The notes under the pieces are model-generated. The model was not told the origin of the DNA, searched no databases, and saw nothing but the letters and a program-made list of their open reading frames with translations. Of a stretch of 64,000 nt of DNA, positions 47,952 to 60,094 are shown piece by piece (positions within the stretch are counted from its first letter, which is position 1; each line of letters begins with the position of its first letter). Source of the DNA: Elmis aenea. Lineage: Eukaryota; Arthropoda; Insecta; Coleoptera; Elmidae. Made by a program: the position numbers and the translations under genes. The stretch is taken from NCBI GenBank assembly GCA_947652605.1, contig OX393579.1, positions 39,810,970 to 39,874,969 of the forward strand, written 5' to 3'.

Positions 47952-50344
47952 CTATACAGGGTGAGTCACGACGGACGCCGCGGAGTTTTATGGCGAAACG
48001 GCATATATTATCCAACTTTTGTCGTCATAAGCTTATGTAAGTCAATAAGGGCTACATTTTAAAAATATTTTCAAATATACAGGGTGCTCCAAAAAGAGTG
48101 GGATATCAAAGTTATATTTTTTCTTATAAAACACCCAGTATATTTTTACGTTCTTGGATTCCTCCTTAAATTTAATTCAAAAAATGTATAAGGTTATATA
48201 TGGGTCTAAGGTCAACCGTTTTCGTGAAAATTGCATTTTCATGAAAATACAGTAGGGGCGACCGAGGATAAAAGTAACATTTTTTTGTTTTTATTTAATT
48301 TCTCATAGATTATTACAAATTTTTTACATCCAAATTGGTTTAATGATAGATTGAACATTTGTCTTGCTTCCAAGATATTTATTTCGTGCGTTTCGTAAAG
48401 CAACTGTTAGAAAAAAATAATTTCTTTAGTAAGACAGCTGTTACTTTCAACCTCAACGTTGGGGCTAAAAGTAACAATGATTGGGGTAAGTTGTAACGGC
48501 AAAATAATTTACACAGCTCATAAGTAGTGGGTAAATATATTAGTATTCATCAACAAAATTAATATTTTATTCAAAAATACACATTAGCAAAATGAAAAAA
48601 TAAAAAAAAAAATCTTTGGTACAATACAAAATGATAAGTGAACAGTATGGCATACCAGGTAAGGGCGGTCCCAAATTATTAAATTTATACTGGATCATAA
48701 TAACTGATTGTTTTATTTTTTTAAAAATCTAACCGCCCTTAAACTGACCGTCATTCATTAAATCAGTAAAAGAGGGTCAGGTTAAGTTGGGTTGGTTAAA
48801 GCTTTGTTTATATTAAGTTATAAATATTAAGGTAATAAAATAAAAACAATGGCGGCTGGTAGGAAAACCAAAAGTACCAGATCTTACCAATTTACATAGG
48901 TTTTATAATTTAAAATGCTTTTTAAGAAATGATTTAGCTTTACATACATTTCCATCATTAAACAGATATTATATACTGAGTTTTATAATTTAATAATTTG
49001 GGACTGCAGTTACCAGGTTTGCCAAGATTATAAGTACCTACATATTTAAAAATGTGAATCAAAAAGATAGAACAAACTGGAAAATTATTCCGACAACTCT
49101 TGTATATTCTCATCTACGAAGAAAGCCACCAATTATGTGCTAAGAGTGAACATTTGCAAGTGAAAACATTAATTGGGGTTGGTTGTAACACTTTGTTACT
49201 TTTGACCCCAAGTGTACACAAAAAAAAAATTCAGGGAATCCACAATTAGCCACGATTCTAACGTCAAATTGTATTGCATCCACCAATAGCCAACTAAATT
49301 TAGAACAAAATAATATAGGTACTTTTTTGTTCCTATTTTAGAGATCGCCTAAAAGTTACTCGACGGATGAGACAACGCAGTAACTTAGGCGGAAAATAGT
49401 AACTCTGGCTGGCAAAAAGTTAACCTCTATGACAGATGAAAACTAGCAATGTAGGTAGGGAGCTGGATGTAACTTAACATTGCAAAAGCGTTTAGGGCGA
49501 TATAAAACAAAAATTAAAGAAACTATAGGCACTGTTACAACCTACCCGTGTTACTTTTATCCCCGGTCTCCCTTACATACTTTCAAAAATTTTCAACATT
49601 TAAACGTCTGAAAAAAATTTGCTGGGAGATTAGATTGACAATAGATTATGTAACACTTTGCACCAACTACATTTTTAAACTATTATACAAATTACCGATG
49701 TCTACCTTCATAGCCTACTCGAAAATATTACGTTACCCTAAAAATTAACAATAAAATCGCGATATCTCGGAAAATATCAATTTTAGGTGGGAAACAGCCT
49801 TCTTGTTTTAGAAAGATAATTAAATTTTCCATAAGACTGTGCAAAAAAATATAGGGTGTTGTATTAAAAAAAAAAGTTATCGATGTTTAAAGTTTCATAA
49901 GTTTGACCAAGCGTAAAACACGCCCTGTATAATATTTTAAAAAAGTAGCTAGCGCAAAGTATTACATAATCTATTGTCAATCTAATCTCCCAGCAATTTT
50001 TTTTCAGACTTCTCAAAGTTTTTAAATGTTGAAAATTTTTGAAACTACTGTATTTTCATGAAAATGCAATTTTCACGAAAACGGTTAACTTTGGACCCAT
50101 ATAACCTTATACATTTTTTGAGGTACATAAAGAGAAATCCAAGAATGTAAAAATATACAGGGTGTTTTACAAGAAAAAATATAACTTTGATATTCCACTC
50201 TTTTTTGGAGCACCCTGTACGTTTGAAAATATTTTTAAAATGTAGACCTTATTGACTTACATAATTTATGACGACAAAAGTTGGAGAATATATGCCGTTT
50301 CGCCATAAAACTCCGCGGCGTCCGTCGTGACTCACCCGGTATAG
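47952..50344. repeat. Large hairpin element (2.4 kb) with a nested element in its loop side
   Basis: The left arm (TATACAGGGTGAGTCACGAC, CGCCGCGGAGTTTTATGGCG, then ATACAGGGTGCTCCAAAAAG) is mirrored at 50040-50344. A 1.3 kb element (48255-49573) interrupts it. Inner arm segments (GGATTCCTC..., GGGTCTA..., TCGCGATATCTCG) are shared with the hairpin at 59960-62716. Confidence 0.9.
48255..49573. mobile_element. Nested TA-target element (1.3 kb), GGGCGACCGAGGATAAAAGT ends
   Basis: Left GGGGCGACCGAGGATAAAAG, right CTTTTATCCCCGGTCTCCC; TA at the left border (48253-48254) and near the right border. The empty site is visible in the other hairpin arm. Multiple internal copies of GTTAC(T)TTT...CCCC motifs occur in both orientations. 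No transposase; superfamily unassigned. Confidence 0.7.
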
Positions 50345-52741
50345 TAGTATAGTACAACGTTTATGAGTAACTTTTCTGTGATTTTCACTTCGTGTCAGAA
50401 CACTTTTGGTTCCTTGGATCGTGGTTTTGGTAGCATAAAGGCTAAACATCGAGGTCGTGACGCTATTTTGAAACCAGAAGGTTTTTGCAAAGCAGAGAAC
50501 GGAGCTGAAATTTAGTAGACTGTTTTATCTATCTATGCTAAAATGTCACAGAAAAATTTGAAAACGCTACAGCATTGGCACGTCCAGTTTGTTTTGACAA
50601 AACTGTCGTTGAAAGACTCTATTTGGGCCAGATCTTGTTGGGTTTGTTTTTCATGATCTCATTTAGGTTGCCAGGGTAATTTTTTCTAGAAAAATACATC
50701 TTTTTATTTCGCTACAGACAATGATGAAAATTTCATCATTTTAAACACTTTTAAAATCGTGACAATTGAAACTTTTTACAGTTAAAGTAAATTAAAACCG
50801 CTTCTGTATATCTAATTTTATTTATCTCAGGAAAGTAACCCTTGAAACTTAATCAGATTTTTGCCAACTATTGTAGTCACTGGAATACTCTAAAAATACT
50901 ATAAAATTATTGTAACACCCTTTACAGTGATTTTTTATATTGTTAGTTAATTATAATTAAATTATTAGGCGCATGAGCAAATATTAAGAAATAATTACGA
51001 AATATTTACACATTTTACCTTAAATGTCAGTCGAAAAAGAACACTTTACAGAATAGTTTTTATTTAACAAAATTTTATACAACTTTTATTTTGAAACTAC
51101 TACAATAATAAAAATTTATATTTTCTTGCACATTTAATACATTCTAATACAGTCAACTCTTAATTATTATTTATAGTTATTTAAGTAAGTTTTTAAAATA
51201 TACAGAAATAAATCCTTACAGATATTTTTGCTTTATATGCACTATTATATTTATATATTTTTTTAAATTTTTTGTTTATACAAGTTCAAATTTTTTTTTT
51301 TTTTATGTATGTATATGATATTAAATAATTGTTTGCATGACGATATGTAAATTTAATTAGTTCTAGGTGTTAGTTTGGACCACAAAAAATTGAAAACCTA
51401 TACGATTTTGGCGTCAAAACCTTTATAACTATAGTTTGATAATGGTATTAAGTGTATTATTAGCATAAAAGGAACTAACTTTTTATATTCTAGTATTGGG
51501 ATGTGAGCAGAACATGAATATCGAAGAAAATTAAGTTTGTCTAGCTTTTTTTTTCATTTATGCCGGAAACGAGAAAAATAATTCATATGTAAAATTGACA
51601 TATTTTACATACAATTTTTTTAGCCAGTATAATAATCCATAACTTAATTCGTTTATTATATAGAGCGAACTGTCTTACCAATTTTTGACAACATTTTAAT
51701 GTTGTTGAAAAAATTGTAGCATGTAGCGGACAATTTTGATAAAGCAATGCATGAGTTGGCAGTTAAATATTCACCTTGCAAATAATGTTTAATTTGTATG
51801 TTTGGTATGAGTCACTATTGTTTCGAGGGCTTTTTAAAATTTGTTGTCGCCACTGCATAAACGAATTGAAAGGGGGCGCAAGTTCAAAAAGTTTGGAAAT
51901 CACTGCCTTAAGCTAATACAGTTTTTTTTATCAATAAAATTATTTAAATTTACAATGTAATGTTTCTCAAGAAAATCAAGTAGCAGTAATTAAATCGTGT
52001 TTAACTATTGACATATTCAAGTTTCATCTGTTTTTATCCTATCAGAATCATTATATAATTAAAATGGACCGTAAGTTTGACAGCTGTGACCCGTTTATTC
52101 TTTTTTCTACGGCCACTTCGTTAAATGACTATTACTGTACCTGCCTGCATAGTAAGAGGGTCTTCACGCACGGTAAGCAAAATGCACAGTAGGTAATTTA
52201 AAAATTATCAAAGTAGACTCGCGTCTACTGGCCATTAACAGCGTACGTACAGGTGTGTTCACTATAAGCCAAAAGGCCAATAAAATCGTTTATAAAATGT
52301 GGACGTAGAAAAAGTATAGTACAAAAGTCCAGTTGTAATATACTATAAACATATGCAACGAATTACAGTTTAATAGCACGAAATCAATTTTGTTATTGTA
52401 GTTTTTCAATTAAAAACCAATTGCATCATAATTTTCAATGAATTTCATATTTTTACAATATTTTTATTAGTAAGTTGGTATTAATTTTTTAATCGCAATT
52501 AACGATTCTTGTATTATGTGTTTAATAATTTGACAGTTGTCCTAATTACCCTGTTGTAAGATTGTGTAATCATTAGATTACAGTGCAAATGATTGTATTT
52601 GGTTATGCAGTTTTTCGTATAAAAGATAAATATTTACCAACAAATAATTTACGTTGTTATCTAAAAAATAAATTTCAATTAATTACTGTGTGTTATTGCT
52701 TATCTCAAATATCACTGTAACACGTTTGTACTATAGTCACG
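50345..52741. other. Intergenic, nothing coding; a hAT end fragment
   Basis: AT-rich. At about 51870-51906 GGGGGCGCAAG...TTTGGAAATCACTG looks like an orphan right end of a hAT of the 34074-34333 type. No gene is supported; 3' UTR of the Gly-rich gene probably occupies the last part. Confidence 0.5.
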
Positions 52742-54331
52742 TTAAGCTGTAATTGGTGTTGTGTTATTATTAGCAACTGTTCCGTTTAAAATCGGCAAGG
52801 GATAGGTGGAAGTAGAATTACATAATTTAGAAGCATCTGGATTTTCAGATTGAGTCGCATTTACTGGACAAAGAGAAGGATCTACGTCAGCTTGAGGTAG
52901 AGCAACTGTCGTAACGCACAGTACACCGCCTTGATCCACACTTGATTGATTAAAATTAGTTTTGGGAATATCGCCAGAAATAGTAGCGTTCGCTATACAT
53001 GGTAAACTAATAGTCTCTGTTGCGTTTTTACCCTTCGCGTCATTACAAATTTTTCCATTTTCATCTACACAAGGTGTCGTACTGTCGATACAATTCAACG
53101 TTATGTTACCGCCGCAAGGTTTCGACTTTATCGCGTTGGCGACGCACAAAATTGTACTGTTTGTTGTACACAACGCTACAGTATTTTCGGCACATAGAGA
53201 TGTAGCGTTTTCTGGACATAGTGTAATAATATTAGCGGGCAAGGAAATATTTTGTGGAATCGATTCTGGTGTGTTATAATAGTTGTGAACGTGATAACGG
53301 CGACTAGTCGTACCACTTACAAAATGCCAAATTAAAAGCCCAGCTAGGACGTTTCTGATAGTATTACCGCCAAAACCTGACCCGAATCCACTGCGCGGTT
53401 GGCCAAAACCTCCCATACCAAAACCACCTCCATAACCGCCGTACCCTTGGTGACCCCCAAATGGTGATCCAAACATACCTCCACCCCCGTAACCTCCGTA
53501 GCCTCCTCCATAGCCTCCTCCATAGCCTCCTCCATAACCTCCTCCATAGCCTCCTCCTTGATTTCCAAACATTGGAGCATTTCCATATCCACCAGCGTTA
53601 TTGTAATAATGGCCCTGTGGTTGCATAGCTCCCATATTTGACGTTGGATGATATCCCGGATATTGTTGAGGGGTGTTGTGTTGTGGCTGATATCCGTTTC
53701 CATAATTGTAATTTGTTCCTGTGCCGTAGTAATTGCTTGAACCCGTATTTGGATAAGATCCTGCGTGTGAAGGTCTGTACTGGGAACCAACATTACTGGG
53801 ATACTGCGAACCTGAAGGATATCCACCTGTATTATGAGCATAAGGATTATTGAAACCACCAGATGGCTGATGATTGGTATTTGAAGAACCAACATTCCAG
53901 CCGACATTTTTGTTCATATTTTGGTCAGTTTTGGGTCCTGTTCCTTGTCCAACATCCCAACCAATTGGTCTTTGTCCATTGGGCGTATTTTGCACTGAAG
54001 CAGATTGCTTTTTCTCGTTATTTATAAACGCATTGGATGCAGAGGGGTTGTGTGAGTCTGGTTTAGGAGCCGAAGGTTGAGGGGCGGTTGCCTTAGATTT
54101 TGATCCAGGTGGTGGTGGAGGTGGTGGTATAGGTGCCGGGTCCTCATTTTTGTATCGATTTCTTGATGATTGAGAATCATCTCGTGACGATTTATTTCTT
54201 CCCCAGACGGAACTCGACGCTCTAGTGCTTCCTCCTCTGCGACCACCGCCACCTCTTTTACAATTTATTTCTGAAAACGTAACGCACAATAGGATACCGA
54301 GTAAAATAAATTTTCCCTCGTTACACTTCAT
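52742..54331 (-). CDS. Gly/Tyr/Asn-rich secreted protein, 529 residues, intronless
   Basis: Uninterrupted frame from ATG at 54331 (MKCNEGKFILLGILL) to TAA at 52744-52742; a GTG just upstream is in frame but unlikely as a start. Layout: signal peptide (about 1-24), RG-rich basic stretch (KRGGGGRRGG), Ser/Arg-rich part, a run of nine prolines, then a Gln/Asn/Tyr/Gly-rich low-complexity region with two W-[DN]-VG motifs, (GGGY)n repeats, then a short ordered block NVLAGLLIWHFVSG followed by RRYHVHNYYN, and a C-terminal part with about 12 cysteines in spaced LC-x-x-N-[AS]-T repeats that are also N-glycosylation sequons. The mix of prion-like and glycosylated Cys-repeat regions suggests an extracellular or membrane-linked matrix-type protein. 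The conserved-looking hydrophobic block could be a transmembrane or reentrant segment. I do not recognise a named orthologue. Confidence 0.88.
   Translation of the reverse strand: MKCNEGKFILLGILLCVTFSEINCKRGGGGRRGGSTRASSSVWGRNKSSRDDSQSSRNRYKNEDPAPIPPPPPPPGSKSKATAPQPSAPKPDSHNPSASNAFINNEKKQSASVQNTPNGQRPIGWDVGQGTGPKTDQNMNKNVGWNVGSSNTNHQPSGGFNNPYAHNTGGYPSGSQYPSNVGSQYRPSHAGSYPNTGSSNYYGTGTNYNYGNGYQPQHNTPQQYPGYHPTSNMGAMQPQGHYYNNAGGYGNAPMFGNQGGGYGGGYGGGYGGGYGGGYGGYGGGGMFGSPFGGHQGYGGYGGGFGMGGFGQPRSGFGSGFGGNTIRNVLAGLLIWHFVSGTTSRRYHVHNYYNTPESIPQNISLPANIITLCPENATSLCAENTVALCTTNSTILCVANAIKSKPCGGNITLNCIDSTTPCVDENGKICNDAKGKNATETISLPCIANATISGDIPKTNFNQSSVDQGGVLCVTTVALPQADVDPSLCPVNATQSENPDASKLCNSTSTYPLPILNGTVANNNTTPITA
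53485..53565 (-). repeat. 12 bp tandem repeat coding (GGGY)n
   Basis: Plus-strand units of the type CCTCCATAGCCT repeated about six times with third-position variation, encoding GGGY units in the Gly-rich gene. Prone to copy-number change. Confidence 0.8.
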
Positions 54332-54364
54332 TTTCACAACACTCTACGTTTACAAAGTACTTTA

Positions 54365-54370
54365 AACTGA
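54365..54370 (-). promoter_or_regulatory. Initiator of the Gly-rich secreted gene
   Basis: Minus-strand TCAGTT about 36 nt upstream of the ATG matches the arthropod initiator; no TATA box is evident 25-30 nt further up. Confidence 0.4.
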
Positions 54371-54714
54371 GGCGAACGTATTAGCTGTAGCTACACTTTG
54401 CACTAATTGAATGATTAACCTCCATTTATCATCTTCCGTTCGCTGCCCCATCTGATGTTGCCGACTGTTTCATATTTTAGTTCAACTTGATAATGACCAA
54501 CAATTATCCTCTTATCCTATGAGTGTTGGATTATTTGTAAGATTGGTAACTTTAATTTGCATTAAAAATATATGCGTTTTGTGCGTTAGGTACAAGAAGG
54601 TAGTACAAATTAATGGTTTTTGTTAAAGCAATCAACTAAAAACGCAAAATTAAAAACTTTTTATTGTGATTTAAATTTTTTATGGACATATATTTTTAAA
54701 CGTACTTCACATTT
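54371..54714. other. Upstream region of the Gly-rich gene
   Basis: AT-rich sequence without recognised features before the repeat complex begins. Confidence 0.4.
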
Positions 54715-55220
54715 GAAACTGTGAAGTATAAATTACTGCAAAAAAATTATTTAAGCACGTATACCTTGTTATAAGACTTGGAGAATGTCTAAATTAGTAA
54801 CATCAAGCAGAATTACAAAGTTGATTCAATGAATTTGATTAAATCAACCAATGTTGACAAAGTTTTAAAAAACGGAAAACGGAATGAAAAATGACAGAAA
54901 TTTTAAACAAATACAGGGTGTTCCACTTTTTCATGGGACACTATTGCTATCTCCGTAAATGATGAAAATACAAGGTTGGTTAAATGGGACAAAAGTTAGC
55001 TATTTAGGGGTGTATTTTAAACCAGATCTTGTTTTGTTTCATTTTCCGTTTTTAAAACTTTGGCAACATTGGAAGATTTTGTTATTTCATTAAATTACCT
55101 TTGTAATTCTGCTGAATGTCATTAATTTAGACAGTTCTCAAGTCTTAGAACAAGGTATACGTGCTTAAATAAATTTTTTTAATGCAGTAATTTATGCTTC
55201 ACAGTTTCAAATATAAAGTA
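54715..55220. repeat. Small hairpin with internal CAGGGTGTTCC end
   Basis: 54715-54905 (GTGAAGTATAAATTACTGC, AAGCACGTATACCTTGTTAT) is mirrored at 55022-55215; between them lies a fragment starting ACAGGGTGTTCCACTTTTTC. The right arm doubles as the outer left arm of the next, larger hairpin. Confidence 0.8.
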
Positions 55221-56116
55221 TATTTAATACAGTCTGTTCTACAAAAACTGGACCCAAGACTAACGCGACTTCAATTGTGATTTAATCCTCAACAAACCAT
55301 ATACCGAGTGTTTCACTTTTCCATGGGACACTATTGCTATCTCCGTAAATAATGAAAATAAAAGGTTGCTTAAATGGGACAAAAGTTAGCTATTTAGGGG
55401 TGTATTTTAAACCAGATCTTGTTTTGTTTAAAAAGTCCATGGCTTGCGTGATATATCGAAAAAACCGAAATCGATCAAACTTTTTAAACTTAAATATCTC
55501 GGCTATTGTTGCGAATACACAAAAACGCCAAAGGAAAAATGTTTTGCAGATTTTGTTTGCTATAAGATGGCGATAGTCAGATTTTTATTTATAAATTACC
55601 GTGCGAGATATTTGACAAAACAACTTTTTTTTAAATGGCAGTCGTAGTAGGTAAAGAATTAGATTTAAAGATTATTTTTTTCTCTTTACAATCATATAAT
55701 ATTTTATGTCTATTTTCAAAAATAAGCAAAATAACCAATAAAACTGCGAAATCTTAAGATAAAAATCAAGGTTGCCATGAAAAAAAAAACAATAACCGAC
55801 TTCATTTGTTTTATTTCGACCCTTTCTTGTCTATTATAATAATTGTGTTAACTGAAAATAATATAAATCAACATGTGTAAATGTTTCAAATTTGTTTTTG
55901 GAAAGTCTTAGTAAGAGGTAAAAATACATTCATATTACATATCACTATTAATATGATTATTTTAATTTCGCATTACATTTGTTTTAATATAACTGCTAAA
56001 AGAGTGACATAATAGACAAGCAGGGGTCGAAATAAAACAAATGAAGTCAGTTGTTTTTTTTTTCCATGGCACCCTTGATTTTTATCTTCAGACTTAACAG
56101 TTTTAAAGGTTATTTC

Positions 56117-57505
56117 CAGGGATGGAATAACGTTTTAAATCGTTACGTTATTGTATAACGTTATTTATTATTTGTTTTCGTTACATAACGTTATAAATAA
56201 CGTTAAAAAAATGAATTGTTATGTTATATAACGTTATATAACGTTACATACATTATGATATACAGGGTGTTTCCTAAATAATGCAAAAAAATTCGGAAGG
56301 TGATTCTTATTGAAAATAAAGTGGGGCCTTTTATATAACAATTTTTTCTTAGACGTCTCCTTTCGGAGTTACACCCCCCTGAAGGGGAGCAATAAAATTA
56401 GGTTTTTATTTTATTTCTCAAATTTGTATGAATGTAAGAGAATGATATTTGGTACATGTTTTATACTCATTAAAGGGTTTCCCATAGTATTATTTTTAAT
56501 CATCTTCCACCTTCATAGGGGGCTGATAAGTGCGACCCCTCTGTTGGTTTTTTAATCAGAACTTTTTGGTGAGTTGAAATTTTTTGTTAGTTTGATTTAT
56601 TTAGAACCTTTTTTTATTCTTTATTTTTTCTCGTAAATCTTACAGTTTTGAGTAAAAAATTAAATGAGAATATGATGTTTATGTTCATATTGGGTAAAAT
56701 TGACGGGCGTTTTAGCGTTGTCGCCGCGTAAACGTCAAAATGAATTACACCCGTCACTTCTATCCAATATCGTTTTATATTGGAATGTTTGATGGTTCAT
56801 GTTCTTTCATATAATTTTTTACTCAAAAACTGTAGGTTTAACGAGAACAATTAAGGAATTAAAAAAAATTCTAAATAAATCAAGTTTTTAAAGAAAATTT
56901 AAAATTGCTAGATTTCAACCCACTATAAAGTCCTGATAAAAAAACCAACAGGGGTTGCACTGTGAAGGTGGGAGATGATTAAAAATATTACTATGGGAAA
57001 CCTTTTTATAAGCATAAATCTCCCACATTTATCCAAATTTGGGAAATAAAATAAAAACCCAATTACCGATCCCCTTTAGGGGGGTGTAACTCCGAAAGGA
57101 GGCCCTAAAGAAAAAAAATATATGAAAGACCTATCTTAATTTTCGAATAAGTATCAACTCCCGATTTTTTTCGCATTATTTAAGAAACATGCTGTATAAA
57201 AATAATTTTTATTTGTAACTCTGAAATTATTTTTGGGATCTGTAAATGTAAATTTAAAAAATAGTACCTACAAAATTACGTTGAGGTTGAGATATTTTAA
57301 ATGATCTTCTGAAAATAAAAAGATCGCCATATAAAATTTAATTTATAGAGAATAACGATACATAATAACTTTTAACGAAACGTTATCGGTTATTATAACG
57401 TTATATAACGTTATAAAAATATCGTTACGTTATTGTATAAAAAATTATAGTTGAATCGTTATTATAACGTTATCGGGTATCGTTACGTTACGTTTTCCAT
57501 CCCTG
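56117..57505. mobile_element. hAT element with AACGTTAT-rich ends (1.4 kb), TSD GTTATTTC
   Basis: Ends CAGGGATGGAATAACG / CGTTTTCCATCCCTG, sub-terminal arrays of ATAACGTTAT, perfect 8 bp duplication GTTATTTC at 56109-56116 and 57506-57513. Its interior is filled by another hairpin element (56259-57197) rather than a transposase. Confidence 0.93.
56259..57197. repeat. Hairpin element nested in hAT (family copy 2)
   Basis: Starts TATACAGGGTGTTTCCTAAA and ends TTTAAGAAACATGCTGTATA; contains GACGTCTCCTTTCGGAGTTA like the copy at 13991-15364. Third level of nesting: hairpin in hAT in hairpin. Confidence 0.9.
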
Positions 57506-58190
57506 GTTATTTCACTTATTTTTGAAAATAGACATATAAAATATTATATCATTGTAAAGAGACAAAATTAATCTTTTAATCTAAGTCATCACCTACTACG
57601 ACTGCCATTTAAAAAAAAAGTTGTTTTGTCAAATATCTCGCACGGTAATTTATAAATAAAAATCTGACTATCGCCATCTTATAGCAAACAAGTTCTACAA
57701 AACATTTTTCCTTTGGCGTTTTTGTGTATTCGTTACAATTTTGATCGATTTCGGTTTTTTCGTTATATCACGCAAGTCATGGACTTTTTAAACAAAACAA
57801 GATCTTGTTTAAAATACACTCCTAAATAGCTAACTTTTGTCCCATTTAAGCAACCTTTTATTTTCATTATTTACGGAGATAGCAATAGTGTCCCATGGAA
57901 AAGTGAAACACTCGGTATATGGTTTGTTGAGGATTAAATCACAATTGAAGTCGCGTTAGTCTTGGGTCCAGTTTTTGTAGAACAGACTGTATTAAATATA
58001 CTTTATATTTGAAACTGTGAAGCATAAATTACTGCATTAAAAAAATTATTTAAGCACGTATACCTTGTTATAAGACTTGAGAACTGTCTAAATTAATGAC
58101 ATTCAGCAGAATTGCAAAGGTAATTTAATGAAATAACAAAATCTTCCAATGTTGCCAAAGTTTTAAAAAACGGAAAATGAAATGAAAAAT

Positions 58191-59959
58191 GACAAAAATT
58201 ATAAACAAATATATCTTTATAGCTACGACAAAGTTGTTATAAATAGTTTTTCGATTGTTTCATCTCATTAAAACACCAATATTTTTTGATTTAAACTATA
58301 ACTGTGCTACAGACCAGTTAGCTTTTTTTTTTAAATGGCAGCCATATAAGCTGAAGTCCACGAAAAACATTTTTTTCTGATTGGTATATGGGTTGTTATA
58401 AGCATCGTTAGTAATTTTGATAAAAAGAGATAAGTGTTTAAATCTTTAAAAAATTAACGTTTTCATTTATTTAATAAATTACCGTTTCACCTGTGTCCTG
58501 TGTCCTGTGTCCTGTGTGATATGCGTGTATGTAAAAAAAATACTGCTGTGTTTGATGAAAATACATATAAAGATACTACGCTGTTTTTAAAATATAACGA
58601 AAGCTTACAATCAGAAAATATTTGTTATTATGCCGTAGTCCTAATTTTCAGTTTATCAAAGTCGTATGATTTTTTAAAGATTCTTTTTTGCAAACTTTTC
58701 TCGTTCTCGTTGATCAAAAACTAATTACAATACCTTTATCAATTCATACATCCATGATATTTAAAAAAAATACTGTTTTTGTAAGGGTATACAGTCAATT
58801 ATGGTTGTGAGCGAATATTTTTTTCTGAATGTTGACCAGATTGGTTAACTATTTAAACATAATTAAATTTTTTGTAGTTCTTCCCAACTTCGCTAAATCA
58901 ATCGACTCTCTAACTCGCATAGACGGTAAATTCGAGTTCAGTTTAATGTTTAATGAATAAAAATTAAATAGTGATAAAATCGGTCTTAGGAATGATTTAT
59001 TTCGTTTTCGTTCTTAAACGAAAAATAAGTTCGTTTTCGTTCTTATAAAAATTTCGTTTAATTTCTTTTAACGTTTTCGTTCCGTTCTCAGGCCACGGTT
59101 TAAAATGACTACATAATTAAATTTTTTTATAAACTTGGTATAATTTCTTAAGCCACTCCTGTTCTTTTCACATTTATTAATACCGTTCATTTATTAGGAA
59201 TAATTTTGAAACAAGTATTTTTTTTTAACGAAAGGTGTACAAATTGTTTAGTTATAAAAACCTGCTTGAACGCAAATTTCATTTGGTGGTTCGTCTTTCA
59301 TATAACCTGCACTATAAAATAAAAGTTAAGAGCACTTGCTGACAATAATTTATTGTCGGTGTCAGTTTCAATTTCCTTTAAGGCAACGACTCGCTAAATT
59401 AAAGTAAATAAAATAATTTGCAGGATGTTTGTTGTATTTGGAGGTTTATACATGCTAAGGGTTTCACATTAATTGAAGCAGTAAATTTCCTAACTCAGAT
59501 TTAAATTGAATAATTTATTACAAGTGTCCGTATGTGTCGAATGTATGCAAATTGGCATAAAACATTGCGGAATAGACACTTAAGACAGTTGGCCTTGTTT
59601 GTAAAGAAAAATCATTTGAACGATTTAAAATTAAAGGCCTAACACATATATGTTGTCACTGCTTATATCCTAAATGATTTTATGGCAAGATTGAAAGTGG
59701 ATAGTTAGGAAACTTGGAGGTTTATAATACTTGACGACGGCCCTGCTTAGATACAGGACTGAATTCAATTAAAAAGTAGGCATCCTTTTCTAAATTAAGA
59801 GTATGAGACGTCGAAAATCCTAAACAAACTTAATATATACAGGGATGGGCAAAATTATGGAAACAGACAAATATCTAGATTACTAGTGCAGATATAACAA
59901 TGAAATTTTGTATCTAAACGTTATGCTATTTTTCGGATTCGATGAAAATATTAAGGTTG
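58191..59959. other. Intergenic with short repeats
   Basis: No gene supported. 58493-58520 is a TGTCCTG tandem repeat of about four 7 bp units. 59000-59090 is rich in GTTTTCGTTC repeats, possibly the worn end of a hAT. At 59836 TATACAGGGATGGGCAAAAT resembles another hairpin or hAT end. Confidence 0.5.
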
Positions 59960-60094
59960 CAATACGACTTCCGGTTCTACCGGAAACGGACTCGAACTTT
60001 GAAATTTTAAATAGAACACCCTGTATATTTTTACATTTTTGGATTCCTCTTAAAATTTACTTTAAAAAATGTATAAGGTTATATGGGTCTAGAG

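Larger units (their letters stand above)
55022..58190. repeat. Large hairpin element (3.2 kb) carrying a hAT
   Basis: The left arm 55022-55822 pairs with the right arm 56024-56116 plus 57514-58190 (for example GAGTGTTTCACTTTTCCATG against CATGGAAAAGTGAAACACTC). Loop about 200 bp. A hAT (56117-57505) splits the right arm. Peptide frames at 55352-55647 are repeat shadows. Confidence 0.9.

Noticed and set aside
53344..54252. Several frames overlapping the Gly-rich gene on both strands
   Set aside because: Shadows produced by its repetitive codons; the long minus-strand frame with signal peptide explains the sequence.
55352..55647. Two overlapping frames of about 70 codons
   Set aside because: They lie in an arm of the 55-58 kb hairpin and are mirrored in the other arm.
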